In this document: in pieces, positions 19,715-37,968 of the stretch
Layout: each line of letters starts with the position of its first letter
Numbering within the stretch: position 1 is the stretch's first letter
Source of the DNA: Dendrophyllia cribrosa
Taxonomy: Eukaryota > Cnidaria > Anthozoa > Scleractinia > Dendrophylliidae
Direction: 5' to 3'
Assembly: GCA_024195265.1 (NCBI GenBank)
Contig: JAJLRJ010000004.1
Location: 5,671,159-5,735,158, forward strand
Length of the DNA: 64,000 bases
The notes under the pieces: model-generated
Told to the model about the DNA's origin: nothing
Database searches by the model: none
What the model saw: only the letters and a program-made list of their open reading frames with translations
Position numbers and translations under genes: made by a program

Positions 19715-20590
19715 TACTTATTTACTAATAATTTATATGAACGGATAGGGGTTTGAGCCACAGCCAGTGGGAATTCTTGAATCCCCGGCCGGGACTCCCC
19801 AAGTGTTTGCATCATGTCAGATAAATTAAACACAGAAAGACATTTTTGTCCGATGCAAAAGCTTATTAGATCCGTTGGAGCTATACTTTAGCTTTATATC
19901 TTTTACAAAGAGCGCCTGATAGACAAGGCAGCCCTGACCTGAGGTAGTCCAAGTGCAGTTGCTTCAGAGTATGAGCGAATGTTTGTTGACGTCATTGTTT
20001 ACATTTTGTGTCAGTAGCATACGAATGTACCGTAAGGAAAGCACCGTTCTGAATACGAATTCACTTCAAAAGTTGAAAGAGCTTTTTAAACTTAGGGTCT
20101 GTCGCACTACGGTCAAAGGCAAAAATAAATAGCCCGTGAAAAAATTTCCAAAAATTTGACACCGCAAACGGAAGTTCCAAAAATTTGAAAACATTTTAGG
20201 ATCGCGCTGTCCGTCCATGCATGAGCTATAGGAAAAGTGTATTTCGACTAAATAAAGTTTAATTTATCTGAAATAAACTTTTCAACTCCCACTCAGTAAT
20301 TTTTATGAGTAAACACCGAGCGCTTAGCACCCGCGCCTCGGATTCGATAAAAAACGCTTGGTCAGTACCAAGACTTTACGAATTTTGGCACTATTTCTGA
20401 ATTGACTGCAGTGTTTTAAAGGTTTGTCTATAAAATATTTGCAGTGAAAGGACACAAAAACACACAAGACTACTTTATGCGAGCAGTGTAGGTTTTTTGG
20501 GATAACTGATAAAACTTTACTTATAGTCGAAATGCACTTTTCCTGTAGCCCATGGTCCATAGTCCTTTTTCATAATGGCGGGCGAGTTAT

Positions 20591-20720
20591 TTATTCTTTT
20601 ATATCTGTGTTAATTAGCCCTAGTGGCCTCGTTAGCGTGTGCAAAATTCAAAATAAGTTTTACTCTTAAGGCCAATAGGGCTAATTAACATAAAATAACA
20701 GAATAAATAAATTGGCCGCC
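20591..20720. repeat. Palindromic MITE, family 1, copy 2
   Basis: TTAATTAGCCCTAGTGGCCT on the left is mirrored by AGGCCAATAGGGCTAATTAA on the right. The flank GGCCGCCACTATGAA matches the one beside the copy at 1-109. It is part of a copy B-specific insertion (about 20085-20825), which also has a partial relative of the 48873-49039 element at 20095-20150. Confidence 0.7.
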
Positions 20721-22514
20721 ACTATGAAAAAGGTCTATGCTGTCGAAAACATACGTGTAATGTCCGTAATGACATAAAAACAAAAAGCGTGTCCCTCCGG
20801 AAGCGTGTTTTTTTTTATTCCCTCGATTTGTAGCTCAATTACAGAGAATGAGGCGTTGCTAATGAGGCAAAAATGAAAACAAAGATTCGCCTTTATCTCA
20901 GGACCGAATGCCTTTGTATTAAAGAAGACTGATAGATTCATATAGTTAGATAATAAGCTACCAATGATAAAAATGCAAAAACATTTATCAACTTTGCGAG
21001 GTCACTGACTTCGTTTCGGAGATCAGGTGTGTTAAAAAAAAATTGCGTGATTTTTATCAATCGGCTGTTGTTACATTTAAAATGATTAAAGTGGAGACCA
21101 CAGAGAAGACACTTTTAACCGATGACGTCTTTTTAAAATAATATAAGAAGCATGTTATTCTACCTGTAATACATGTACAGTAGTTATTGAGTTTTCTGTC
21201 AATTAAAGAGGTTTTCACATTTGTATACCTTTTATCTTTCTTTTGTGAGTTACATTGTTATATTAAATTTCTTATTTTTATTCAGGGCATTATTTTATTC
21301 CCCGTCATTAAAAACTAGTATATATTTATTAATAATTGTTTTTACTAAAGTGTCCACAAAAACCCCCTTACTAGATAGACGGAACAGTTTCCCTTGGCAT
21401 TTTCCAAATGTGGTTAAGACTCCCCCCTCTCTCTCTCCTTAAGTTTTATGTTTGTGGTGTAAACGGGAACTTATTGATTAGTAATCAAGTTGGCTTGATC
21501 GGAAAGACCATTGGAATACGGTGATATAATGTGATGAAAATGGGAATACATTCCGTTATTTCGGTAACTTGAAAAGTAAGATAATAAGTTACAAAAAGAA
21601 CTGGTTTCCTGCCTTCAAAAATTGTTTCCTGCCAAGGGTGTAATTAATTTCCCCAGTACTTCCTTTATCCCGTGTTACATGAGTATTTTAAAAGCGGAAA
21701 ATATAGTGATCAGACTCTATCACTTTCGTAGAAATTGTTATCTTATGACTTTCGTTTATTTTAAGCTTAACCGAGAATATATGATGCTACAGTGGCAAAA
21801 CAAAAGATCTATTTATGTCACCATTACACCGTTTACTAAATATCAGTTAAGGTGTATTAAGTGGCACTTAATTGTTGTCATGTGATCGTGTCCTCCCAAC
21901 CTATAATATAAACGAATTAATCAATTTCTTTGCCGGTAGTCTTTTCAGTGAAGAGGAGCAGGTCCACTGCTACCCATTTGTCTACTGTGGTCAATTTCAC
22001 AAAGCATTTAAGTGAAAGTCATTTTCTTAATTGCGTCAGTTTAAACCTCTGTAAGTACAGACTTTCTTTTTGTTTTCGTTTTTTGTATAGTTTTTTGTTC
22101 TTAAATTGAAAGTTAACTGATTTAAGAACAATACTGTATCGATGCTTCGTTTATCAACGGTAGTTTGCAAGTTTTGCAGGTGAGTTTAGTGTTCACTTGA
22201 AATTGGTAATTAATTGCAATTACACCAAATAACGGATGTCCATTTGGAGTTCTAGCTGTGTATAAAACCAGCAAGAAAACGTATCTCTTAAGATGTTGAA
22301 AGGACGCTACTCGTGGTCTGGTCTGCTATTCAACAAAAGATGACAGAAACCCTTTAAAATCATCGATCCGACATCCCGTTATCATCGATTCCACGGCTCT
22401 GGAGTGAGCCATCTGAAACGGTGCAACAAAACAGGAACTTGAAGGTGAATCGGGTTCCATGATCCACATCGAACTCACTTTTGGTGACAAAGCAGTTTCA
22501 CTTTTTTCTTCCAG

Positions 22515-25500
22515 AACTGATTTCCACACGGCTGGCACATTGTGGCTTCAGCAGCATCACTGAGACGGAAGGCTGGGATCATAATTTTAAAATAGCTGGT
22601 CATGAGTTTAGGTTCGGCTTTGTGGATATTGCTAGTCTGGGGTAAGTTTAGAGCACGTACATATATTAGTTATTATGTATAGCCTGTGCATAAGTGATGC
22701 AGTTTTCACAAAAAGTAACCTTCAAACATTCTCCGCTCGCCCAACCAGAAATGGTACATGTTCGAGTTAACCCACTAGACACCCTTCCCAGATTACAACA
22801 CGTGATTCTATCATCCCCAACTAATGCTTTCTGATTTTCGTACAAACGATTTTCTAAAGTTACGCTGGACAGCTTTTAATATTAGATTCAATTTTTCTTC
22901 ATGGTCTTAAACCCCGATCAAACGGCGCATGATGGTCGATAATAGTCAATGATAGTTCAAACCCGTGCTCCGGTTTGAACAGGACTACCATCAGTTATCG
23001 AACAGCTGTTGCCACCTAAAGTAGCGGGCTCAGCTGTAGGTTTATCAAAAATGGCCACAAAAAGTCACTTGAAAAATCAGCCAAAAATCAGCCAACAAAT
23101 TGTTTATTCGTCGTGCAATAGTAGCTTCGAGACAAGCAAGGAGTGAGTGGGTAAGTTTGCTGACGTGATTTTTGATCAACTATATCGATCAACTACCATG
23201 TGCTATTATACACCGTTTAGTTGACCTGTTATTGTCTCTACTCTAAGGCCTTACCCCGGTTGCCGGGTAAATAAACAGATAAAATATTAAAATAAGTGTG
23301 CCATAATTAATTTAAAAAAAGCTGGCTAAACTAACAACGCGGTTTATTTGCCATCGTTTGTAAGTTAAACTAGTACATGACGTTCCGATATTAAAAGACT
23401 ATAACTCAGGCATAACAAATATTGCAGTCTAACTTTGATTGCGATCATTTTCTATTTTGATGCACTGATCAGTAAAACTGTATTGCAAAGATACGGGAAA
23501 ACCCCTCGGTCAGTTAAATCATGACTTGAATAAATAAACATTTCATGGGGCGGAAATGTTTGAATACATTACCAAGGTGTGTGTTTAAGACATTTCAGTG
23601 GTTCTTCTGATTTCATACCTCTAAAATGATCACAAATGCGTTTCAATTTCGTATTATTGATGTAGGTTAAGTGGATTGATCTTACAATCAAATTAACCCT
23701 TTCACTGACACCCATGTCAATTACGTACTCTAACTAAATTTTGAGTCTGTCGACAAAATTCTATGGTGTGACTGATATAAAGACGAAACCTGTTCAGTAG
23801 TACTTTTGCATGGTACCATTTTGTTTTTCAGTATTTTAGAAAATGAAATTTTTATTTTTTTTTTAATTTTGAGTTTTGGCACTTTTAAAGCAGTCATGCA
23901 CAGGAGCTTAATTGACAACATGAGAAGCTTAAGTCGTTATGAACTAAGACAGGTTAATAATTAAACCGAACCGCGCCGTGAAAAAAAAAAATAAACAGGG
24001 CTTCAGTTCGCGTATCTAGAGATTCAGTGATAAAAATACGATTGATTTATTTAATCACAAAAGTCCAGTTTCTGTTATACAATGTTTAAAAGTGACTCAT
24101 TGCTGTAAGCTTGCAGAGCGGATGCTCAGGAAGTTGTCTCGGTATTAAAAGATTTCAGTTTCAAAAGTACAATACGATCAAGATAGCCCCCTTCCGCTTA
24201 ATCACAAATTATGTAGGCGCGTTAGAAGGAATTTCCGGCGGAAATGAGCCCCTGAAAAAAAAAACAATAGGGGCGGCCATTTGGAAAAATCTCAAATTTT
24301 ACTGCACATAAACCACAGGACAACCAACCAAATTAGGATGCGATTACCAGTGTATCTCATGTGACTAAATTTCCAGATTATTAGTTAAAATCTTGATTCC
24401 CATGCATTGTGAACTCACTCTTTTCTGGCCTCTATAAATTTCATAAAATGCGATAACATACTTGAATACAGGTCAAGCCAAAATAAAAAATTATAAGAAA
24501 TCTCAAATTTCATATATTTTTTAATCACGCTGACGAAAATAATAAACAGTATCACAGAAAAATAGTGATCAAGAGCTTTCTTATGGATAGTCACACTTTA
24601 GGATTTGATTCAAACAGTGTTCGTTCGTATAGACGATAATAAACATCACCACTGGAGATTAATTAAGTATACTACTCGATAGCTTTCATTTGAATGGTCA
24701 CACTTCACTTAGGACTCTATCCGCCAGCCTAAAAAAATTAGAACCGTCTTGCACAGCGTGTTAAATAAACAAAACCGCGGGTGAAGTACTGCTCGATGGT
24801 CACTTAAGGATTTCATCCACAAACTCTAAAGTTTACAACCCTTGCTTTCGCTTGTAAATTATTTGGGAAACAGAACCAAAGAAAAATGTGCTGGAAAGCT
24901 TTTGAATGGATATTGATCCACAGACTCAAAATGTAGAGCAACAAGCTTCCCAAGGTTTAGCTCTGGGCCGGAGTGAAAGAGTAGAAGGGTTTATTTAATT
25001 TGTTTTTTCCCTTCCAACAGGAAAGCTGCTTCTCTTGACAGCAGGTAAGCGATCTGTTGTTTTGGTTGTTTTGTTTCGCTTGCACGACGCATTCAAGTCG
25101 ACTCAACAGAAAGTTTCCGATATCACTTCTTCGGACTGAAATTCCCTTGATTTTGCGACATCCAGGAAGATAGATAATAGAAGGGAAAATTCCCTGTAGT
25201 GAGAAGCACTTTCATTTCCCTTTTCTCCAACTGTTATCCGGTCAAATTACAAGCTTTGCCTTTTACTCAAAATTTTCCAAATTTCAGTAGCATTCCTGAA
25301 ATAAAGTTAATAAATGGGGGTTGTCCGTTATAATAGACTTAATATATAAAAATCAACTCTAAGCATCTTTCTTGCTTCGATAGGCAAATACGGTCAGACG
25401 TGTAACAATACACGATAAATTTAATTAATGTGAAAATTCAGTTGTTATTCTTGCGAGAGACTGGTTACTGATACACATAAACTGCATAAACGTGTGTTGA

Positions 25501-26807
25501 TAAATCAAGCCATTCGAAAGCCATATAGTATCAGTGTCATACAAGGACATTCATGCACTAATCACGGCTGGCCATGCAACATATACATGATTAATAATAC
25601 ATGGTGCGCGGCGGGAGATATGAAATTTCTCGTCGAGACTAATTAAGTAATTTTCCGAAGATGTTCCGAAGATTTCCGACGATTTTGGAGAATCTCCGAA
25701 TTCTGTCCGAAGATTCTACGGGTTAAGATTTCCGAGGAAGCCCGACAATGTTTCGATTGATACATTAACATTAAAAGTTTTCCTTATATTTACTCATTTT
25801 ATTTTTCAGGTTCTGTAATACCACAGCAGGAGCATTCTAATGATGTTTTGTCCTTGAACTGTGAAGCATTCAAAAAAGCCAAACGAGAGAACAAACTAGA
25901 ATCTGTGGAATGGAAAGTGGAAGGCACATTGATCGCAGAATGTCATAAAGGCCTTTTAATTCTAAAATGTAGATTGTGGGAGTCCTTGTTGGAAGCCAAA
26001 GGAATGAAAGTGTTGAACATTTCTAGATCCAATGGAGCCCTAAGTATAACACGCTTATCACCGACGAACACAGCGAGACCGAGTGTGGACTTTTTGTGTA
26101 TCGTTAGAACGAATACGGATGAAGTTTGCACTAACGAAGTTACGGTCGATTTCTCTGTGAAATGTGAGTTGGGACAGTTGTTTAAAAGAAGTGGTTATGC
26201 AATTTTAATTTATGTAGACCAAAAAACTGATTTGCATCAGTCGACAGTGGCGGAAATAAGCTTAAGGAGGTGGCTCAAAATGAAAAAAGAGGGGGCAACG
26301 TAGTGAAAAATTGTAAGGGCCCTACTGAAAACTGCTGCGGCGAGTGCGCTCCTTGCCTAAATATTGTTACTAATTATTATTATTATTATTATTCAGTTAT
26401 TATTATTATTTATTATTTATTATTATTATTATTATTAACCCTCGGACGTACACGCAAACTTATACCCCCACTGTGGTACAAGGAGGTGGCGGAGGGGGTT
26501 TGGGTGGCAACCCCTATTTAGATAGCCTGTGATGTGCTCTACTAGGGGTCCGTGACAACATCCAAAATGTTTTATTGACATGCTCAAGCGTCATATTTGC
26601 ACTTGTTTTGGTGCGTATTCGTACCGTAAAAAAAAATATTATAATAGCTAATATTTAATATTTAGATATAATATACGCTGTTTAGGTTCAGCAAAAAGAG
26701 CGAATTGAAAGAGAATTAATTAGACCATTTAAATTTCAGGCCCACAAACAACTCCGTCAGCTCCGTCAGCTCCGTCAACTCCGTCTCCTACTTTCACTCG
26801 ACCAGCG
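22515..26807 (+). CDS. Secreted Ig-like domain exons, copy B
   Basis: Exons are 22515-22641 (coding from ATG 22602), 25021-25044, 25810-26163 and 26740-26807, giving 162 codons in phase with no stop. The signal-peptide exons are identical in protein to copy A. The Ig exon keeps SLNCEA, LESVEWKVE, VLNISR, NGALSITRLSP, FLC and EVTVDFSV, but differs over most of the rest. Identity is about 60% overall by hand, including a two-residue loss and a one-residue gain. The linker exon reads TPSAPSAPSTPSPTF. The terminal donor (GTGAGT at 26808) is again phase 0 and no stop exon follows, so it may splice into esterase B at 28697. Framework cysteines and Trp are kept, so the domain should still fold. Confidence 0.75.
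24560..24950 (-). repeat. Dispersed ~105-bp repeat, degraded units (copy B)
   Basis: Counterpart of 6895-7262, with GAATGGTCACACTTCACTTA, TTAGAACCGTCTTGCACAGC and GAAGTACTGCTCGATGG. It is related to the array at 38085-38520. Confidence 0.6.
25600..25770. repeat. CCGAAGATGTTCCGAAGAT repeat, copy 1
   Basis: A ~150-bp sequence with TTCCGAAGATGTTCCGAAGA, TGTCCGAAG and ATGTTTCGATT. It recurs at 27478-27685 around the same gene. Both lie only in copy B, one before the Ig exon and one before the esterase. Confidence 0.6.
26377..26437 (+). repeat. (TTA)n microsatellite
   Basis: About 20 TAT/ATT units with a few interruptions in the intron after the Ig exon of copy B. Confidence 0.9.
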
Positions 26808-27024
26808 GTGAGTATTAGTTCTAACTTTTCTTTAACCCCTTTTAATTGATAGAAGCAACAAAACATTCCGGCAAATATCCATTTTGTAGAGAAAATGGGG
26901 AAACAAACAGTACGGAATCAAAACAATAAACAGGAGCTTCTACTATTTCAAAGGTTCATTTTCATTTATTTATTTATTTACTATTTACATGTATTTATTT
27001 TAATAACGGAGGTTTTAGATAAAC

Positions 27025-27423
27025 AATTAAGAATAAAAATTAGCGATAATAGTGTAGAATGACGTTTCGATGACTCACTCATCATTTTCAAATTCGTAAC
27101 TAAAGTCTTGTGAGTTCATTATATAATAAATTTCTTAAGAAATGCCATGGAAAGCTGGAATGCTTAATCTATGAAATGCTTTTCATCAAAGACAAGAAAC
27201 CTAAACTGAACACACAATCTGACTCAATCAAAGCAAAACTATTCACCTAATTAACACTCTCTATACTCCACATTGTATTCCTTTTTTAATCATATGCAAT
27301 AAGACTTTCAAATTTATTATATAATGAACTCACAAGACTTTAGTTACGAATTTGAAAATGATGAGTGAGTCATCGAAACGTCAAGACATTCTACACTATT
27401 ATCGCTAATTTTTATTCTTAATT
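27025..27423 (+). mobile_element. Penelope-like C-terminal remnant between inverted terminal arms
   Basis: Arms of about 105 bp (27025-27133 and 27312-27423) are inverted copies. They include GACTCACTCATCATTTTC and its complement, and TTTCGATGACTCACTCATC, a typical Penelope 3' motif. Between them, frame 27131-27250 reads CLIYEMLFIKDKKPKLNTQS and ends IKAKLFT-stop, the usual C-terminus of a Penelope-like polyprotein. Penelope elements often carry terminal repeats in direct or inverted layout, which fits. It lies in the intron between the Ig linker exon and the esterase of copy B. Confidence 0.75.
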
Positions 27424-27477
27424 ATTTATTTATTTACTATTTATTTTTAGATTTATTTATTTATTTAACACACATTA

Positions 27478-27685
27478 CAGAGATAATACATGAAGCGCAG
27501 ACGGAGATATGACATTTCGCTTTGACACTAATCACGAAGTTTTAAGCTTCCGAAGATGTTCCGAAGATCGTCAAAAATTCTCCGAATACTGTCCGAAGGT
27601 TGAACGAACGTTTCCGATGATATTCCGCATTTTTTTGATGATTGACGAAGATTATGTTTCGATTTATACATTACAAACATATTCA
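27478..27685. repeat. CCGAAGATGTTCCGAAGAT repeat, copy 2
   Basis: Second member of the family at 25600-25770, with the same core GGAGATATGA and TTCCGAAGATGTTCCGAAGA. The reading frame here is incidental. Confidence 0.55.
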
Positions 27686-27819
27686 TCACAAAAGTAAATA
27701 TTTATTGTATGACAGGAGCCTATTGATATCGAGCAGACCTACAATACAACTATGCAAAAACAAAACGATTTATTAAACAGCAGTGTGAACGATTAGAAAC
27801 CATGGATACTGCGTAACTG

Positions 27820-28138
27820 CCCCCCCCCGGGGGGGGGGAGGGGGGTACTCCCACAAAATACCTATACGGGTATGTGCCGCCCAACGGGGTCGTGATTTTG
27901 GGACTCCTGATCGATCTAGAACGGGGTATTCATTTCAGAGACATTTCCTAGACCGGGGTATAATATTTCGAACGCACGAAAGCTTCAAATTATCAGCAGC
28001 CATTTTTTTCTAGAACGGGGTATTAAAAATTGACCTATTTCTAGAATGGGGTATCATTTTGAGTGCAAATTCTTTCTAAAACGGGGTCCAAATTTGGAGA
28101 CCCGGGCGGCACAGACCTATCCAAAATATACCCGAGTA

Positions 28139-28167
<29 letters not shown>
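27820..28167. mobile_element. Poly-C/poly-G-bounded element
   Basis: It starts C-run, G-run, GGGGGGTACTCCC and ends CCCGAGTACCCCC followed by a C-run to 28165. The interior has at least five variants of TAGAACGGGGTAT, each ~45 bp apart, and the inverse pair GTGCCGCCC/GGGCGGCAC just inside the ends. The same family is at 6434-6871. Non-coding. Confidence 0.7.
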
Positions 28168-28169
<2 letters not shown>

Positions 28170-28624
28170 ACTGCCAACAAATTTAGTAATTTCTTGAAAT
28201 TAATGTAAATGAAGTTTTTTATATAGTCAATCTGTACTTGTTTTGTTAAATATATATATTTTTTCTTTTTGAATTGACGTGAGAAGCGTTACCGGTAGTT
28301 ATAGTTCTGTCTGTATTACCAAGTCTGACATTCAACGTCACCAGGCTCTCAAGCAAGGACGAGGAGTTCCGAGCAGACGTTTGATTCTGTGATACCCTAG
28401 GTGCCAGACGCTTTTCTCGCGTTCTGTCTGTGATGAAAAAGGCTTAATATAATCTCCGTAAATGATTGGCATCATGAAACATTTCTACTTACAATAATTG
28501 TTTACTTATAAATGTCGTGCAGATAATTAAGTCTGACATTGCGTAACGAGGCTCTCAGTCGATCTCAGGCAAGGATGCGCGACACTTAATGACATTTACT
28601 GATGCAGCCTGTATGGCGGCTAAA

Positions 28625-35391
<6,767 letters not shown>

Positions 35392-35411
35392 GGAAACCGA
35401 GTGGTACTGGC

Positions 35412-36041
35412 TTGGTCAAATTACCAAAGCCTGTTTTAAAACAGCTAACAAACATTTTGCCAAGTGTGTTTGTTATCGCTTGTAATTTATATTTCTTGTG
35501 CGGTCAAAATGTAACAACCCTATCTTTGATAAGTATTTATTCAGTGCCCTTGTATTGTCCTTTTCTTACCTATGGTTGCGCATTGCGGTGTAATAATTAC
35601 GAAGCTCCATCACCACAATTAGGTCAGTTAGTGAAGCTACAAAATAAGATTGTCAGAATCATCAACAACATACCACTTCGTGATCATATTACTCCCCATT
35701 ATGTAAACCTTGGCCTTATTAAGCTTTCTGACATGGTAAAATTAAATACCTGCCAACTATTTTATAATCATATTGTAGATAACAAGCCGTCTAATTTCTC
35801 TACATCCTTTGTATCTGAGCAACATAATTACGCCATTCGAATTACATCCTTACAACACCTAAATCTTGGTTCCTTCAGAATAAACATGAGAAAATGTTGT
35901 CCAACAATCATCGGATGCTATTACTGGAATGATATTCCTATATCCATACACAAAAAGCAAACTAGACAACAATTTAAAGAGCACTTTACCAATATTATTT
36001 TGCTCAGTATTATTCACGTCGCTGTCTCGCCAATCTTGTAA
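35412..36041 (+). pseudogene. CR1/L2-type LINE reverse-transcriptase C-terminal fragment
   Basis: A 209-codon frame has the standard downstream-of-RT motifs of non-LTR retrotransposons: LISIYSVPLYCPFLTYGCAL, QLVKLQNKIVRIINNIPLRD, KLSDMVKL, FVSEQHNYAIR, CCPTIIGCYYWNDIP and RQQFKEHF. The endonuclease and catalytic RT motifs are absent, so it is a 5'-truncated, dead copy. It begins 20 bp after the esterase B stop codon, so its sequence is probably part of that gene's 3' UTR or abuts it. The shared part with copy A ends at about 35720. Confidence 0.8.
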
Positions 36042-36129
36042 CAGTTATATTCAGTACTTTTATGTTTCCATTCCTTTCTTTGTAGTGCGCTTTCTCTTTT
36101 TTCTTTAAAAAAATGTAAATTAGTTTATG

Positions 36130-36490
36130 GTTATAGTTGAAATCTCTCGTAAGCGACCGCGACCGCGACCGCGACCGCGACCACTTTTCAAAGCTGGTGA
36201 TTTGAATTCACTATTGTTTTTAATCTGTTGTAGGCGACCACTCGCCAATATTTTGATGCCGCTACAGACACAAAATAAACTCTTTCAATCCAATTAAAAT
36301 TTGTCCCTTGCATCAAAACTTGTTTATGATAAAATGATTTGTGCTGATCTGCTGATAGGTGCTTTGTACATTGTAATTATTACAGATTCATGTGATTCAA
36401 AGTTAACAGAGTTAAGACCTCTCTGTTGTTTGACCTCCCGTAAGCGACCACCTTGGCTTTGCTTTCTGGGTTGTCGCAATGTTTAGATAT
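36130..36490 (+). mobile_element. GTAAGCGACC-family element, partial
   Basis: CTCTCGTAAGCGACCGCGAC with five CGACCG units, then TTGCATCAAAA, GTGCTGAT..GATAGGTGCTTTG and GACCTCCCGTAAGCGACCAC, match 42120-42790 in order. The long hexanucleotide array of that copy is short here. Confidence 0.65.
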
Positions 36491-36546
36491 ATTTGTACCT
36501 TGAAGGTAAAAATATCGATTGGAAGTATACATAGACTATATTAGTC

Positions 36547-36644
36547 ACCTACGGAGCCATTATTTGTGTCGTCACGCAACCCCTTTACCAGTGGAGAGGA
36601 GCGTTGCATGACGACACAAATAACGGCGGCGTAGGAGACTGGGT
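36547..36644. repeat. Short palindromic MITE
   Basis: GTCACCTACGGAGCCATTAT and, in inverse, GTCTCCTACGCCGCCGTTAT bracket mirrored TTTGTGTCGTCACGCAAC. It lies in the spacer between the converging genes. Confidence 0.7.
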
Positions 36645-37787
36645 ATATGTGTTTATAACCCACCGATATATTAATTTTCTCGCGATCAGCGAAGTAAGAT
36701 TTAATTCATTGTAATCTGTTTATCATGATTATTTTTGTTTGTTTGTTTATTTGTTAACTTTCTATGTAGTCTTACGCTTTTGCAGTGTAACGATTTATAG
36801 TCATGCAAATAAATATAGCTTGCTGTTGTTGTTGTTGTTGTTACAGTCGACGCTAATTAAAACAAATAAGTTTACGTTCAGGACTTGATTCTATTTTTTC
36901 ATCGAAGAAAAAAAAAGTCGTTGCGTACAAACCAAAGATCATTGTGCTACTCGCCTGAGGGTTCGCAGCAATTAAAAATATGGTGGTAAATAGGGTGCGG
37001 GAAATACCAAAAACTCCAAAACTATGCGTTTAACGTCGGTTAAGTGCGCTTCGGAAATTAATCAGTGGGTTATAAAATAAACAACCCCCTTTCTGGTTTT
37101 CTGGTATATCAGAGGATAATACACTTGGCTGCAAAATGTTTTCTCAAAATTTTACAGTTGCCCTGAAACTGACTTCTCTTCTCGGCCAACTGTTCACGTC
37201 TCAGCCACGGCCATTATCCAATATACCAGCCGCCGAAAGGGGTTTGTTTACTACGTGGTCTCTCAAGGTGGGATAGTAGACTTTCTCGAAGTCGTTCGCT
37301 TCTCGCTTCCGGTTCCGGTCCACGCGCTTATGATTGAGCTCTTGACTTGTGGGCAAGTCTAGGGTAGACTAGCTCTAGGTCTAGGTCTAGGCTGAGTACA
37401 GCAAATGAGCTAAGTTCCGGCTATTTCTCGCTGTGTGGACCACCTGTGGCTCGCCGGTGTACCATACCGCGGATATACTTCACCAAATTTAATTTATATA
37501 GATGGGTGATGATGTTGATGCAGTTAAATTTATATAATTATTAGTTAAAATTTTAAGGCACGCACTGATTTTCGACGTCTTTGGCTGGAATGGGGATGAA
37601 TTCCAAATTATGATGTTGTGTCTTGGAAAAATCGCATTCTTTCGAGAATAAAGTTGAAATATTCTTAGTGTCAAAGCCGTAGTCTTTGTATCAGTGAGAC
37701 TTATTATAAACTTCCCTTAAAAGTTAAAATGAGAAAACCAATGAAGACTTGCAATTTGTGCCTTTAACTTCAGAACAGTTTACACAG

Positions 37788-37793
37788 TTTATT
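37788..37793 (-). other. Polyadenylation signal AATAAA
   Basis: TTTATT on the + strand gives AATAAA about 90 bases after the stop codon at 37883. This is a suitable 3' end for the discoidin-EGF gene. Confidence 0.5.
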
Positions 37794-37882
37794 TGTTATT
37801 TACCAACAAGATTTACTTGAGAAACAAGTAATGTATTTGAGAAATGCCCTGATTATGTGAGTTATAGTCTTGTTCAAACTCG

Positions 37883-37968
37883 TCAGGAAGATGACATCAG
37901 TAATACAGTAACGATGGTAACAACAACAGTCCAGCATTTTGCTGCCTTCCCTAAGGGAGACCCACTGA
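37883..37968 (-). CDS. Terminal exon: GPI-signal-like hydrophobic tail
   Basis: Joined in phase after the last EGF repeat it reads [20 protein letters not shown], then TVLLMSSS and stop: small residues followed by a hydrophobic stretch at the very C-terminus, with no charged cytoplasmic tail. This is the pattern of a GPI-anchor signal, although a short membrane anchor is possible. The acceptor is TTAACAG at 37969-37975. The paralogue at 58559-58653 keeps the same frame, with GWTVVVAMVTVLL in the core, while the other frames diverge. That supports the exon. Confidence 0.7.
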
